Shown here: positions 36,560 through 48,928 of the stretch, piece after piece | How the letters are laid out: every line of letters begins with the position of its first letter | How positions within the stretch are numbered: position 1 is the first letter of the stretch | From: Adenanthera pavonina | Taxonomy: Eukaryota > Streptophyta > Magnoliopsida > Fabales > Fabaceae | Direction of reading: 5' to 3' | NCBI GenBank assembly: GCA_026686845.1 | Contig: JAIVEN010000024.1 | Location: 4,637,501-4,701,500, forward strand | DNA length: 64,000 bases | The notes under the pieces: model-generated | The model's database searches: none | Told to the model about the DNA's origin: nothing | Seen by the model: only the letters and a program-made list of their open reading frames with translations | Translations under genes and position numbers: made by a program

Positions 36560-37790
36560 ATGAGATATGCCTACCATGATATAATAGAAATTATAAAGAT
36601 AAATAAAGCAAGCTGGTCTGTCTCGCTACACTTTATTTTGGCGTTTCTTGGTGCCTATGTTCATCATTTTTTCACTTTAATGAAAAGAGATAGGTTAATA
36701 GGATAAAAGCAAATGTACTTGTGGGACATGGGAATAAGCTAAAACATTGAATTGAGAGGGCAATAGGAATTAACCTCGAATGAATATATGTTTGATTGGG
36801 CTTGTGGAATAATATATACTTATTGACTTCAGTTGAAATTGGATATGACAAAACAGGGAGTAAAAATATTTTGCTTTACAGAAAAGAGAAAAAGGACATG
36901 TTTGTTGCTACATTTCACTAAGCCTATTGTCATAATGAATATCATAAACTGTTGTAATATGGGCCTTACATCTAATTTTTTTAGGCAAATTAAACTTAAT
37001 CAATAGGTTTTGGCCAAAAAGTTGGAAAATTTATCTATATCTTGGAGACCAGAAAAACTTCTCTAGGTTTATGACTATTGGATAAGTTGGTGGTCTGAAT
37101 CTCTTTCTTTTATCTATAGTGATAGACTTTTTTTTTATGAAATTTATACTTGTTCAACTAGTGTACATATGTTTTTGTAGGTACTGATTGGTGGAGGGAA
37201 TCATAGGATCGGTTTATTGATATGACAATGATAAAAGGTAATTAATCATATATTAATAGGTAGAGGTTTCACTAATGCCATTAGAGCTACTAACGTGTAT
37301 TTAGAAGAAAGGAACCTTCAAATGCCAATTAAGGTGGTCTATGGGAGATTTAAGAAAGAGGTATGTGATGCTTTCTTTTGTTTCAATTAATCTGATATCA
37401 TCTTATTTATATATTCAATTGACTTGATGCTTTTAAGCATTTGATGCTAGTTTCATCCCTGTTAATTTTATGTAGTGAAAGAAAGATGTCATAGTATTTT
37501 ATTATAATCATCAATTTGGTATCTATGAAAATTATCATCTTCCTTGTTGAAGTCTTCTTTTTGAACTCTTCCCTGATGGGGATTATTGTTCATAAATTAT
37601 GTATTTTCTAGGAGATATACTCTGCATAATTTGTAAAATTTCCTGTTGCTATATTTTGCCGTCAATTATGGAAGTACTCTTTTTCTTATCTTTGCTATAC
37701 TTTTGTTTAATAATTTTTGGGAAAAAAGTCTGAGAGCTTATGGATTTTCTAATGATTAAATACTATTGAGCTTTAAAAGCTTATGTTGAA
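36560..37790. other. Unassigned AT-rich sequence
   Basis: About 1.2 kb without resemblance to the LTR families of the window. The only gene-like sign is a possible exon at 37260-37360. No long open frame. Confidence 0.5.
37260..37360 (+). pseudogene. Possible exon remnant
   Basis: An open stretch reading GFTNAIRATNVYLEERNLQM and then PIKVVYGRFKKE runs from an AG acceptor (TTAATAG) to a good donor (AAAGAG|GTATGTG). Another gene-like stretch (37181-37237) lies just before it after TTTTTGTAG. The gap between the two is only 22 bases, too short for a plant intron, and the first has a stop, so the structure is uncertain. I do not recognise the protein. It may be a fragment of a host gene carried by, or stranded among, transposons. 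Confidence 0.25.
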
Positions 37791-37799
37791 AAATGTTTT

Positions 37800-37911
37800 T
37801 TTTTAAAAGACTTTCTATAACAATTATTCAAAGAACCGATATAGAAAGAGTTTTCTAGATTGGTCATATAACCGTTCTAGAAAGTTATACTTTCTATATC
37901 TGCTGCATCTA
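37800..37911. mobile_element. Possible DNA-transposon subterminal repeat region
   Basis: Contains repeated and inverted ACTTTCTAT / ATAGAAAG / TCTAGAAAG elements with AACCGATATAG and AACCGTTCTAG, as in subterminal regions of plant CACTA-like elements. The pattern continues at 41016-41075 on the far side of the LTR, so the LTR appears to have inserted into it. No terminal inverted repeat was identified. Confidence 0.35.
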
Positions 37912-40900
37912 TGTAACACCTTAATCTTAAATCATAATTCCCATGATTTAGAATTTATTAGAGTCTATTTGTACCACTTTACAAGCTTAAATCTCTTAAA
38001 AGACTAAAATAAAAGATTTTTTCTTTCTAAGTTACTATATATTTGGTAAGTCCCTTTTTCCCTAATGAACTTTGAAAATTCATAATTAAATCTAGAAAAA
38101 AATATATGGAGATGATTTAAGTCTCTAAAAATTATTGTTCAAATGGTCATTTTATATCTTCCTAGGATTTTAACCTTAACTTTAAAAATTTGTTTATCAT
38201 TCTATCCTAAGCCACCTCATGCATTCTTTGTGTCATTTGAAATCCTTACTTGTTTACTTTCTAGGCATTTTTTTGTACATTTATTCTACTTGTACAGGAC
38301 ATGAAATCAACTTAAACCAGTAAAGATCAGAACTTAATTTTAACTGGAATTGTTTTAGAAAAACTTATATTTCTCTCATTATATAGCTCTAATTACTTCC
38401 AAAATTAGTGGCATTTTAAGCTTGAGACATATATCTTTCTAGAAAAAGAAACCACTGAATTTTAGAGCTCTTTACAATTTTGTACTACATTTTAAAGTGA
38501 ATGGTACTTACAACAATTTTCCCTGTATTCACAACACTATCCAGTTATGACCCTCAAATTCTAAAACTAACCATAAATTGTGTACTTATCCAACTTAGGT
38601 GTTTTTTAGCTCTATGGAAATCTTATTCCATCTACTTTTAGAGTATATATGACACTTGTACTAAATGCTTTGTTTCAAATGATGTGCCAATGTTCTAGTC
38701 ACTAATGGTCATCTTGGACAAAATTATGCCATAAGTTGCATAATAAGCTTCATAATCATGTTACATCATCATTTATTATTCCAATTTCATACATAACATC
38801 AAAAGATGACCCAAGGAACATACTTACATCAACATACATGACTTAACCTTTACATATGAATTTATACATATTATAAAAAGTTAACATCAATACTTGCAAT
38901 ATCTTATTATTCATCAATTTATTCATGCTCTCCTTTGGCTCTTCTTGGACTCCTTGTAATTCTTGACCCTATCATAGTTAGCATTTGGAAGGGTGAGATT
39001 CAAGGAATCTCAATAGGAATTACCCATTTATACAATCATAATGTGATATTGATCACCAAAAACATCATAATACATTAAATAAATACTTTGGAAAATATTT
39101 CACAAAAATTTTGATAGAGTTTTATTTTGTATTTTGGACAACTCGAGGTCACAAAACCCCTCATTCAACTTAGCCAATGACATCAAATCATCAAGAAACA
39201 TAAACACATTCATATGGAAAAGCAACAAGTGTATAGAAATCATATATCATAACATAATGAAAGTTATGGGAAGAAGCCACCTTCTTGAATTCCTTGGCTT
39301 TTCACTCTTTGCACACCCTTCCCTTGGCCTTCCATAGCTTCTTGAACCTAAATACATCACAATTAAGCACATAAACCATTGGTTCTTGGTCTTGCACCAC
39401 AAAATTCTCATCAAACCCTTAACTTTTCACTTTACAATCCTTTTGGTTTCTCTTTGCATCAATACTTGTTTATAAGGTTTTGGACAATGGGGAATCCATT
39501 TTTGAGGTCAAAATCATGAAATTCCATCTCTAACTCAACCCCTAGTCTGCCCAAAATTTAAGGGATAAAATGATTTTCATCAAAATACATCAAACTACTT
39601 GTGAAAACTTGCCTTACATGAATATTCTAAACTTGCCCCTTTATTTATTTGGAAAAAACTCATCCCTTGGACAAGCTCTTTCATGGCCAAAATTCTTAGA
39701 GTGGGAGAGGAAAGAAAAGACTCCATGAAAGCTATTCAAACTACTTGAAACTAAGACCTTAGGGTAGTGAAATCACTTACCAATAAGTTGAGCCTTCAAC
39801 CTTGCCTTCTTGCTCTCTCTTTTCTCTTAGGAATTTTTGGTGCTCTCTCTCTCACTTGTGGCTGCTGATTGTGTCATGCAGAAAATGAGGAGGATGAAGA
39901 GCTTAATTCACTTAACCACATACTTAAAGAAGAGATATCAAATGCATGAATAGTGAACTTAGGTTAGTTGACCAACTTTGGTTAGTTTTAATGTTATAAT
40001 TCACAATAATTAAATAGTTAAATTCCTCCCTAGTCCCTTGCTGCACATCACATCATCTAAGGGGTATTATGGTCAAAAATTGTTTTATAATTTTTAACAA
40101 TTCAAAATAATCATTATTGATAAATTTTACTAGTACTAATTAATTACTTTTACCATAATTGGTCACTTAAATGGATACATGATTATTCTAAATTTAATTC
40201 TGGACTAAATTTATTTTCTTGTTCCAAAATATATTTGGATGGAGTCCACATACTATTCCTATCTCTATACTACATTTTGTGAGACCTACAATTCCTTTTT
40301 CGATATTATATTTACTCTTTGACTTTCAACTCTCATCATAAATTCATATGGACTCAATTAACTTCTAAGCAGTATTCCATTGAGTACAACTCGTCGCAAA
40401 CTTTGTTTTAATAATACTTTTAAAAATTAGGAAATTGCCCTTGAGTTGAGGCAAAATATAACTTTTAATTCCTTCGGGCCCTTTCTCGTAATTTTTCTCA
40501 GGGATTTGAACGCAATTAATTCTTTCCTTTTAATGACTAACTTACAAATAATTCCTTTCCCTTGGGGCTAAAATGAAATTTCTAGATTTTCCTTTCTGAC
40601 CAAGAAAAGACTATTTTGCCCTTAAGCCGAGTCAAAAATATAAATATTGATTCTTTCGAGTATTTTCTTGTAATTTCCCCCAAAACCCAATTTTTTATGA
40701 GTTCTTTTCAATTAAACTTTCAAATTGGTCTATATGTCAACCTAAATCTCCCCGCTACACAATACTAATATTGTCATGTTTAGCTTGTCATGAGCTTCCA
40801 TTCAACTAGTATATTACATACATTTTAGCTCAGTTTTAGAATGAATTCTTGCTATAGACCCTATGAAAAATTAATTCCAACTAAGAATCAAACGTAATTC

Positions 40901-41011
40901 ATTCTAAGGGCCGTATAAGAAATTAATTCCAATGAAGGACCAAGCATGGACAATTATTGTCTCGCTTTGCTTCCCATCTTTTCAGGAATATTTGGGATCT
41001 TATATTCTACA
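37912..41011 (-). mobile_element. Large gypsy LTR, flanked by TCTA
   Basis: Starts TGTAACACCTTAATC (plus strand) and ends TATATTCTACA at 41011, about 3.1 kb. TCTA occurs on both sides (37908-37911 and 41012-41015), and ATCTA or CATCTA can also be matched, so the exact duplication is ambiguous. The left two thirds align with other reverse-sense gypsy LTRs; the right end (40820-41000) is particular to this copy and has two copies of an AAATTAATTCCAA segment. No internal region, so probably solo. Confidence 0.7.
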
Positions 41012-41099
41012 TCTAGGTAAGAATCGATCTAAAATGTCATTTTCAACTGATCTAGAAAGTCTAATGTGTACTAGTGTGTGTTACAACATTTCTATTTAC

Positions 41100-41529
41100 T
41101 CTTTGTAAGTGATTGTTTATCATTTATAATCATCTTGTTTTTCTAAGAGATTCTCAAGGTGCGATATCCTAGAGGGATTACTCAAGGTTATGTTACTTTG
41201 ATGGGATATGCAATCACACCAAAGAAGTTATGGGAGAGTAATGGACTTAGTGAATGAATTTGAGATGTGCTAAGACTTCACAAGTGCTCCAATTGAACTT
41301 GTGGGATGCAGTAAAAAATTTGAAGGGGGTTGCTTAAGGACTAGACATAGGCCAAATAGTTAAATCGAATCTGGATAAATATCTTGTATATTTCTCTTCC
41401 TTTATCTTTTTATCTTCTCTTTTTATCCCTATTTTGGTGGTTCTTGTTGTATGATAGGGTTGTTCTTCACAATTGCAAAAATTTTGTAACACCAATTCAC
41501 CCCTCTCTTGGTTGGCTAGCCAATCTAAC
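41100..41529 (+). mobile_element. Divergent Sirevirus-like LTR, right end
   Basis: The final bases CAATTCACCCCTCTCTTGG and GGCTAGCCAATCTAACA, plus the upstream GGACTAGACATAGGCC, match the right part of the Sirevirus LTRs here, but the rest is diverged. The left boundary is unclear. The 50 bases that follow (41530-41579) are unassigned. Confidence 0.65.
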
Positions 41530-41579
41530 AATGTGTTTCCATATTTTTTTGTTTGTCTTGTGTTCTCTTCCTTCTTTCA

Positions 41580-44151
41580 TGTAACACATCTATCTAGGAC
41601 CTTTTCCCATTTCTTATACCTCATTAGAGACCAACTATACTTAATTAGAAGCTTGAATCACAAAAGAAATATTATAATAAATTTTATCAATTTCCATGGT
41701 ACTATTCATGTAATCCCATTTTTTTCTTTCTTTTTTAGCAAACTTCGAAAAATCATAGCTGATTCAATAAAACACATATGAAAGTGATTCAAGTCTTTAT
41801 GGATAGCTTAAAAGATTATCTACATGAGAAAAGTATCAATCAAAGCAACTACTTGGCCAATTATTACAGTAAATTTTGTGAATTTTCATTGTTCACATGG
41901 TCAATTTATGAAAATCCAGTTTTCTGGGCTAAATTTGAAAAATCACCATAATTCGTACACTCATCCAAATGGAGTGGTCTTTGGATCATATGAAAGCTCT
42001 TTATGTATATTTTTTAAGAATATATAACATTCATACTTTATATATCAAAAAGACTAAAAAATAGTACATTAACTCTGTATAGGTCAGAACGACCATTTGT
42101 ATCCTAATACATTGCCAAACAAAAGCTATGAATTTTTACATGGCCATATCTCATCTCCATATCATGCCATACATTAGCTAGGACTTGAAGGAACATAAAA
42201 ACTTAGAGAAATATATTTAATATCACATTTACAAATTTACATAAAAGTTTCATGTCCATGGTCATTGCAATGAACAACACATTAATGACCAAGTACTTTC
42301 TCCTTTCCTTTCTCTTCCTTGGAGGTCTTGTCATTGTTGCTACCTGATCATGGTTAATATGTGGGAAGGTGAGATTCAAAGAATCTCAGTAGATAAATCC
42401 CATAAATGCCATGATATTATCACGTTGGACATGAAAACATCAAGAAAACATAGTTCATCACATAGGCACATTGGAAATATATACATTTTACAAAAATTTT
42501 AGCAGAGTTTCATTTGACAAAATGGACATCCCGAGGCTCCAAACCCATCATACAACTTACCCAACAACATAGAAATATCACAAATCAACATTTCACACAT
42601 ATGCCATAATGTCAAGTATCAAAGAAACAATAATGACAATGTGATGTTAGTAAATAGGATTATCTACCTTTATGTGTTCTAATGGTTCTCACACTTGGTA
42701 TGCCACTTTTTGAGCCTCCTAACACTTCCTTGAACCTATCCATATCATCATTTAATCAATTTAGCTACTAATTTTCGGAATTACACAACACATTGCTCAC
42801 TAAACCCTAAGTTTTTCACTTAACTTTCCTTTTATATTTCTTTATACAATACACTTGTTTTTAAGGTTTTAGACCATGGGGAATCTATTTTTCAGGTTAA
42901 AATCATGAAATTACTTCTCTAAATACTCCCCTTGTTCTGACCAAAAAATGGCATAAAAATGGAAAAAAAAGATTTTCTTCGAAACACTTCAAACTAGCCA
43001 TAGATTCTTCCTTCTAGTGGTTAGTCTAAGCTTTTCCCTAAGTTTAACTGTTTGTTAACTCATTTCCTTGCTTAATCATTCCATGGATGAAACCCTAAGG
43101 TAAGGAGGAGGGAGAACTAATCCATAAACCATGCTTTAAATACCATGAACTACAAGCTTGAAGTAGTAGAAGATAACTTACCAACTTGAGCTCCTGAATT
43201 TTGCCTTAAGCTTTCCCTTCTTCTTTCTCTTCTTTTCTCTCTTCTCCCTTTCATTTTTTCCTCCTTTGTTTGCTGCTACTGAATGCTCATGAAATGAAGT
43301 GGAGAGAAGGTAATTAAGTGACTTAATTCAATGGCTAATGATGGTTATTTTTTACTAATCCTTAATTACTTTTTTTGCATACTTCCTTAAGAAGTATTCC
43401 AAGAAATAATAAAATACCAAATGGCATCACATGGCTGCTGAAAAGTCACCCACAAGAGGGCTTTGAGTGTCCCAAAATTTTTCAATTTTTCCTGGTCCAG
43501 AAATATCTTGAACTGGGTAATTTTTAACCATACCAATAAAATCAATTTTTACAATAATTTAGCATTTTTGGGCTATAGGATTATTCTAATTTTATTTTTA
43601 TATTTTCATAATTATCCTGTCCTAAATGGTATCTATATATGGCCTATATCCTATCCCGATTACCTTTTAATCACCAGCGGGGCCCATAATTTACTTTATC
43701 GGTTTGTTGTTACTTTTAGACACTCGGTACTAATTATTTCGTTATTCTTAAACATTAACCCTTCATGCTATATAGCATTGGACTTCTCTTGTCGAGGGCA
43801 TTGTTTTGACAGTGATTTTACATATTTACAAAATTACCCTTGATTTGAGGTTAAATTATAATTTCTTAAAGTTTCAGTTCATTAAGTGTAATTTTCCCCC
43901 AAAGACTTTTCTATTTCTTATCCGCGTAATTTTCTATGAATTTAGTGACATGGATGTCATTTTTGAACTTCTTTAGGTGCAAAAATATAATTCTCTCATT
44001 TTTCCATCCAACTGGGAAAAATGATCTCTTTACCCTTTTTTCACGAAAAATGGTGTCTATCCATTTTCATGAATTTCCTGTACATTTCATGTTATTATTG
44101 ATTATGTCATCTCTTATTACTTAGTATCCAATGAAATTTTAGGATATTACA
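41580..44151 (-). mobile_element. Solo gypsy LTR with TSD TTTCA
   Basis: A complete 2,572-base LTR (minus strand TGTAATATCCTAAAATTTC to GTGTTACA). It has a perfect 5-base duplication, TTTCA at 41575-41579 and 44152-44156. It belongs to the same subfamily as the chromovirus A LTRs and gives their undeleted length. No coding sequence. Confidence 0.93.
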
Positions 44152-44238
44152 TTTCAAACACATCTTGCTTGATTTTTTTCTGCAGGTATCATATGATTAA
44201 AAGGTGCTAACATGTTTTCCCTTGCTAAAACTAAAGGA

Positions 44239-45822
44239 TGTTGAACCAAGTGTTTTGATGATTCCAAACAACTAGAACTTTGAAGGAAGATATCAAAGGA
44301 GTATAAGAGAGCTCAAGTGAAGAAATCCAGGAAAAAAAGAGTATAAAATTAGTCTGTAGGATTTCTCACAGTGTTCACAGAGTAAAAGGCTTTGATCTTG
44401 CACTCATTATTCTTAAATAAGTGTTTTTCAACTATCCTATGCTAACTTATGATAAATTTGAAAAATACTAACTGACAAATGAAACTTGAACTATCAAACT
44501 TCATATGTTTGTTTGAAAATTCAAACTTTGATAACTGAAATTCGAAGTTATAGAGATGTTGCTTCTAGTAGATGAATTTCAACTTGTCAAAATTTGAATT
44601 TCTAGTCAAGCATAAGTTGTGAAAAATGAAAAATTTCTCTGAAACTATGTCAAAGTCATCTGAAATTAGAGTACAAAAAGAGTTCAAAGTCAGTCCCTCT
44701 AACAGACGAACTTTGGTTTTGAAAATTCAAATTTTGGAATGGAAATGTATAAGTTTGATTAGACATCCCTCTGATAGATGAACTTTTACTTTGAAAATTT
44801 GAACTTTGGAATGAAAATGTATATGTCTAAAAGAGGTCTCTCTAATAGATGAACTTTGAAGGCTCAAAATTTGAATTTCAAAAAGAAGAACTTATGTGCC
44901 ATATCAAGTTGCTCACTGACAGACAAATTTTGGATCCCCAAAATTCTAACTTCAAGTGTATTGTAGCAATATAAGACAATTGTTCCCACCTAAATAGAAG
45001 CACATTGAACTTGAAAATTCATATGTTCTAATATGGGAAATATTTTGAAGGATCAAAATTCGAAGTTTTCTTTTGAACAAACGAACTTTAAAGTTCAATA
45101 TTAAAGTCTTTAGCTTATGGTCTCTACGAAATTCATCTGTTGACACCCCAAAATTCAAACTTTGGATGTCAGACGCATTAAATGCGGTTGGTGAATGGCT
45201 AGTTTTGTAGAGAAACCATTGGGTAATGTCTCTAATGGCTAGATCTTATCTTTAACATATAGTTAAGACATAAATCTATAACTAGAACTTCATTTGAAGG
45301 TGTGGGTAACAATCTTATGTTGTAAATACTAAAACTCTGTCAAAATATTAGATAAAGCCTTATACTCTCTCCATTTCTTTTATTGCACCTCAACTATCAT
45401 ATATACTTTATATTATGGAGTTTCTCTTATTGTAAACAATCTTCTCTTCATCTGGAAGAAAGTTTTTCTTGTAAGAGAATTTCACAAGGGATTTAGGAAA
45501 CACTTTGCTAGAGTGTAGAGTGAGAATTTGTAAGCTCTTAGAACAGAGCACAAGGTTATACCGTGGCATTGTAAGGAGCCACTGAATTCTTGCAAGATAG
45601 TAGAAAATCTCAAGTGGTAGCTTGAGGATTGAACGTAGATAAAAAAGAAGAGACCAAACCAGGATAAACCATTATGTCTTCCTTTCCTCTACCTTGCAAA
45701 CTGCTCTATTATATTTTGTACTTTATTTTTTTGTGATTTTTGCTTTCACTGCTCTTTTGCAATTTTGCAGAAAATGTCAAACTTCTCAATTCACCCCCCT
45801 TGGGAAGCCAGCAAACATAACA
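44239..45822 (+). mobile_element. 5' LTR of Sirevirus C
   Basis: 1,584 bases, TGTTGAACCAAGTG to CAGCAAACATAACA. It carries the ACAGACGAA and AAATTTGAATTT motif array (44460-45150). It aligns with 57075-58199 over the right 1.1 kb, with roughly one difference in ten bases by eye in the left part and fewer toward the right. Confidence 0.9.
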
Positions 45823-45824
45823 AG

Positions 45825-45836
45825 TGATATTAGAGC
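45825..45836 (+). other. Degenerate primer-binding site of Sirevirus C
   Basis: TGATATTAGAGC two bases after the LTR end matches 10 of 12 positions of the initiator-methionine tRNA site TGGTATCAGAGC; both differences are transitions. Confidence 0.75.
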
Positions 45837-45877
45837 CCAGACTGCCAAGTGAATGATCTAACAATCTAGGAGAATCA

Positions 45878-46800
45878 ATGGTTGGATTTGGAGAAAGCAT
45901 TCTTCCAGAAGGAAAAAACACAAATAGACCTCCTAGCTTCAGTGGAGAGCATTATACATACTGGAGAATAAGAATGCAAAAATATCTCCAGTCCTTTGAC
46001 TTAGACATCTGGTTAGTCATCCAAAAGGGAGATTTTGTCCCAATGAAGCTGCAGGATGATGGCAAATACCAGGAAAAACCAGAAGAGGAATGGAATGAGG
46101 AAGATAAGAGAAGAGTCTTGCTTAACTACAAAGTAAACACTGCCTAGTTAGTGTACTCAATCATGATGAATTCTATAGGGTGTCTCAATGTACAACAGCC
46201 AAAGGAATGAGACACTTTGGAAATTGCTCACGAAGGAAATACTGGAGTATGGGAGAACAAATTAAACTCCTGTATTGGTTAATATGAAAGCTTCAGAATG
46301 ATGGAAGGAGAAAGTATCAAAGAACTACCAAAAAGATTCACCCTCATTGTGAATCAACTGAAGAGCCTCAATAAGGAGTATACTCAACCAAAAAAATTCA
46401 GAAAGATTCTTAAAGCTTTCCCTTTGGAATGGCAAGCAAAAGTAACAGCCATAGAAAAGGCCAGAGGAGAATCAATGGCTTCTGTCACAGCTCTCTTCGG
46501 TAGTCTTGAAGAGTATGAGGGTAAGATGAAGGCTCTTAAGGAAGCTGGTCAAGATAAGAAGAGAAAGGGTCTTGCATTAAAAGCTGCTAAAGAAAAAGAA
46601 GAAGAGTCTAATAATGAAGAAGTATTGGATGAAAAGACTCTGGCTATGTTTGTCAAAAAATTTGGAAGATTCTATAATAAGAAGAGAAATAAGAAGTTCT
46701 TTAAGAAAGAAGCAGCTGCAGACAAGAAAGAAGGCAAAGACCTCGTCACCTGCTATGAATGCAAGAAGTGAGAGCAAATCAAATGGGTTGCCCACAATTT
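45878..46800 (+). pseudogene. Sirevirus C gag
   Basis: The ATG at 45878 begins 55 bases after the LTR. The N-terminal FSGEHYTYWRIRMQKYLQS is typical of Ty1/copia gag of the UBN2/gag-pre type. A stop at 46147 and further damage to about 46290 split it; the second open part (46298-46771) has KAFPLEWQAKVTAIEKARG and LFGSLEEYE, then a very lysine-rich region. The zinc knuckle starts CYECKK, but the next codon is TGA and the histidine and last cysteine are lost. Gag would form the particle. The sequence after 46800 is non-coding up to 46966, where element D begins. Confidence 0.85.
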
Positions 46801-46966
46801 CTAAAAAAGTAGGAAAGAAAAAAGAAAGCAACTAACAAAGGCAAAAAGAAAAGGACCTACATCTCTTCAATTTGGGGTAATAGCTCAAATTAGGAAAAAA
46901 TTGCCAACATCAGTTTGATAGCATGTGCAGCTGAAGAGACTCCAAACCTATCTGGCAGTGATCATG

Positions 46967-48618
46967 TGTTAGATGTGCTGGCTTCCAAAGAGGGGGGTGA
47001 ATTGGGAAGATTAAAATTTTCTGCAAAACTCTAAGAAAGTGAGGAAAGCAAAGGTGATAGTAAAATAGAGTATAAATGAATAATCAGTAAAAGCAGTAAT
47101 AGAGAAGGGAAGACACAGATGTTTATCCGGGTTCGGTCTCTCAATCTTGACCTACGTCCAGTCCCCAAGCCACCACTTGAGATTTTCCACTATCTTGTAA
47201 GAATTCAGTTGGATTCTTGCAAATGCCACAGTACAACGTTGATGCTTTGTTTTTAGAGCTCACACTTTCTCTCTATTTGCACTCTAGCAAAGTGCTTCCC
47301 CAATCCCTTGTGATATTCCCTCACAAGAAAATCTTTCTTCTAGATGAAGACAAGATTATTTACAATGAATAAACTCTCTTCATCAAAATGTATATGAAAG
47401 TTGGAGGACAAATATTGAAGTATGTGAGAGTAAGAGACTTTGAGTAGATGATTTGACAGAGTTTCAATATATACAAAGTTAAAATCATTACCCACAACTT
47501 TAAATGATGTTATATTTATAGATTTAGGTCTCAACTATACGTTAGAGACAAAATCTATCCATTGGAGAAGTTACCCAATGGTTACTCTGAAAAACTATCC
47601 ATTCACCAACCACATTTAATGCTTCTAACACTCAAAGTTCAAATTTTGGTTAGCCAACAGACAAATTTCATAGAGACCGAAAGCTAAAGACTTCAATGTT
47701 GAATATTCGAAGTTTGTCTATTAGGAAGCAAAGTTCAAATTTTGATCTTTGAAAAAAGTTTCTATGTTGGAACATACGAATTTTCAAGTTTAAAGTTCTT
47801 CTAGAAAGTATGAACAGTTATTTCATTTTGCTACAGTGCCTTCAAAATTCGAAATTTGATACTCAAAATTCATCTGTCAGTGGGTAGTTCAATAAGGCAC
47901 AATAGTTCATCTATTCAAAATTTGAATTTTGAAAATGCAAAGTTCGTTTGTCAGAGAGACCTCTTTTCAGACATAATTCAGAGTTTGAATTTCTGAATAC
48001 TATCATTCGTATGTCAACATATCATCATAACAGACTCACAAGCTTTATTTTTGAAATTTGAATTTTCAAGTTCAAAGTTGGTCTGTCAGTGAGCTATTTT
48101 GATGCTCTTTCTAAACTCAGTTTTCAAATGAACTTTGACATTTCCTCAGACGAATTTTTCATTTTTCATAAGTAGTATTTTGTCTGAAATTCAAATTTTC
48201 AAAAGCCAAAGTTAGTCTGTCAGAGAAAGCTCTTTTCAAACAAGTATCAAAATTTGAATTTCTCAAGTCAAAGTTCATATGTCAGAGAAGCCTCTTTTGA
48301 GACTTGTTCATTTTCAATACGAAATTCGAATTTCCAAAGACAAAGTTCGAATTTTCAAAACAGCATTTTAGTATAAGTGTTTCAAACATCGTCTGTTAGT
48401 GGGTGTTTTTCAAATATTCCATAGAATCATAGTTTTTAAAACATTTTTTTGCTAAATCAAAGTCTTTTACTGAATTTAGACGAGGCTATAGTTTTTACAT
48501 CCATTCTTGTGCCAGTTTTTCTTGAATTTCTCCACTTGAGATCATTTATGCACCTTTGATATCTTTTCTCCAAGCTCTAGAAAGTTAGTTTGGAATCATC
48601 AAAACACTTGATTCAACA
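46967..48618 (-). mobile_element. 3' LTR of Sirevirus D
   Basis: 1,652 bases on the minus strand, TGTTGAATCAAGTG at 48618 to GCACATCTAACA at 46967. Its closest relative in the window is the LTR at 28101-29759. TCATG (46962-46966) would be the left copy of its target duplication; the right copy is lost because the far end of D is truncated. Confidence 0.9.
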
Positions 48619-48632
48619 TTTTCCCCCTTTTT
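48619..48632 (-). other. Sirevirus D polypurine tract
   Basis: Minus-strand AAAAAGGGGGAAAA immediately before the LTR. 48633-48928 is the 3' untranslated region of the env-like gene. Confidence 0.85.
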
Positions 48633-48928
48633 GATGATGACTAAACAACTTACAAACTAGATTAGTACTTGGGTTTACTTTAACAAGCTCCCCCTCAACA
48701 TATGCATTATAATGCAAAAGATATCATGAACAATAGATCAAGTAAAGAGATTCATTAATTCATTCAAAGTTCAATACAAGGATGCAATCATAGAATTCAA
48801 AACAAAGCAATTTCCATTTCATCAAATAGTCACTTTTACAAGATATAACAAGAACATAATATAGAAGAACAACAAAACATCATCACAAAATACTACAAGA
48901 AGAACCAAGCATTAATAAGTTCTAAACA

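Noticed and set aside
40811..40818. LTR end at TATATTACA
   Set aside because: No flanking duplication matches there; the TCTA flank and the interrupted DNA-transposon pattern place the end at 41011.
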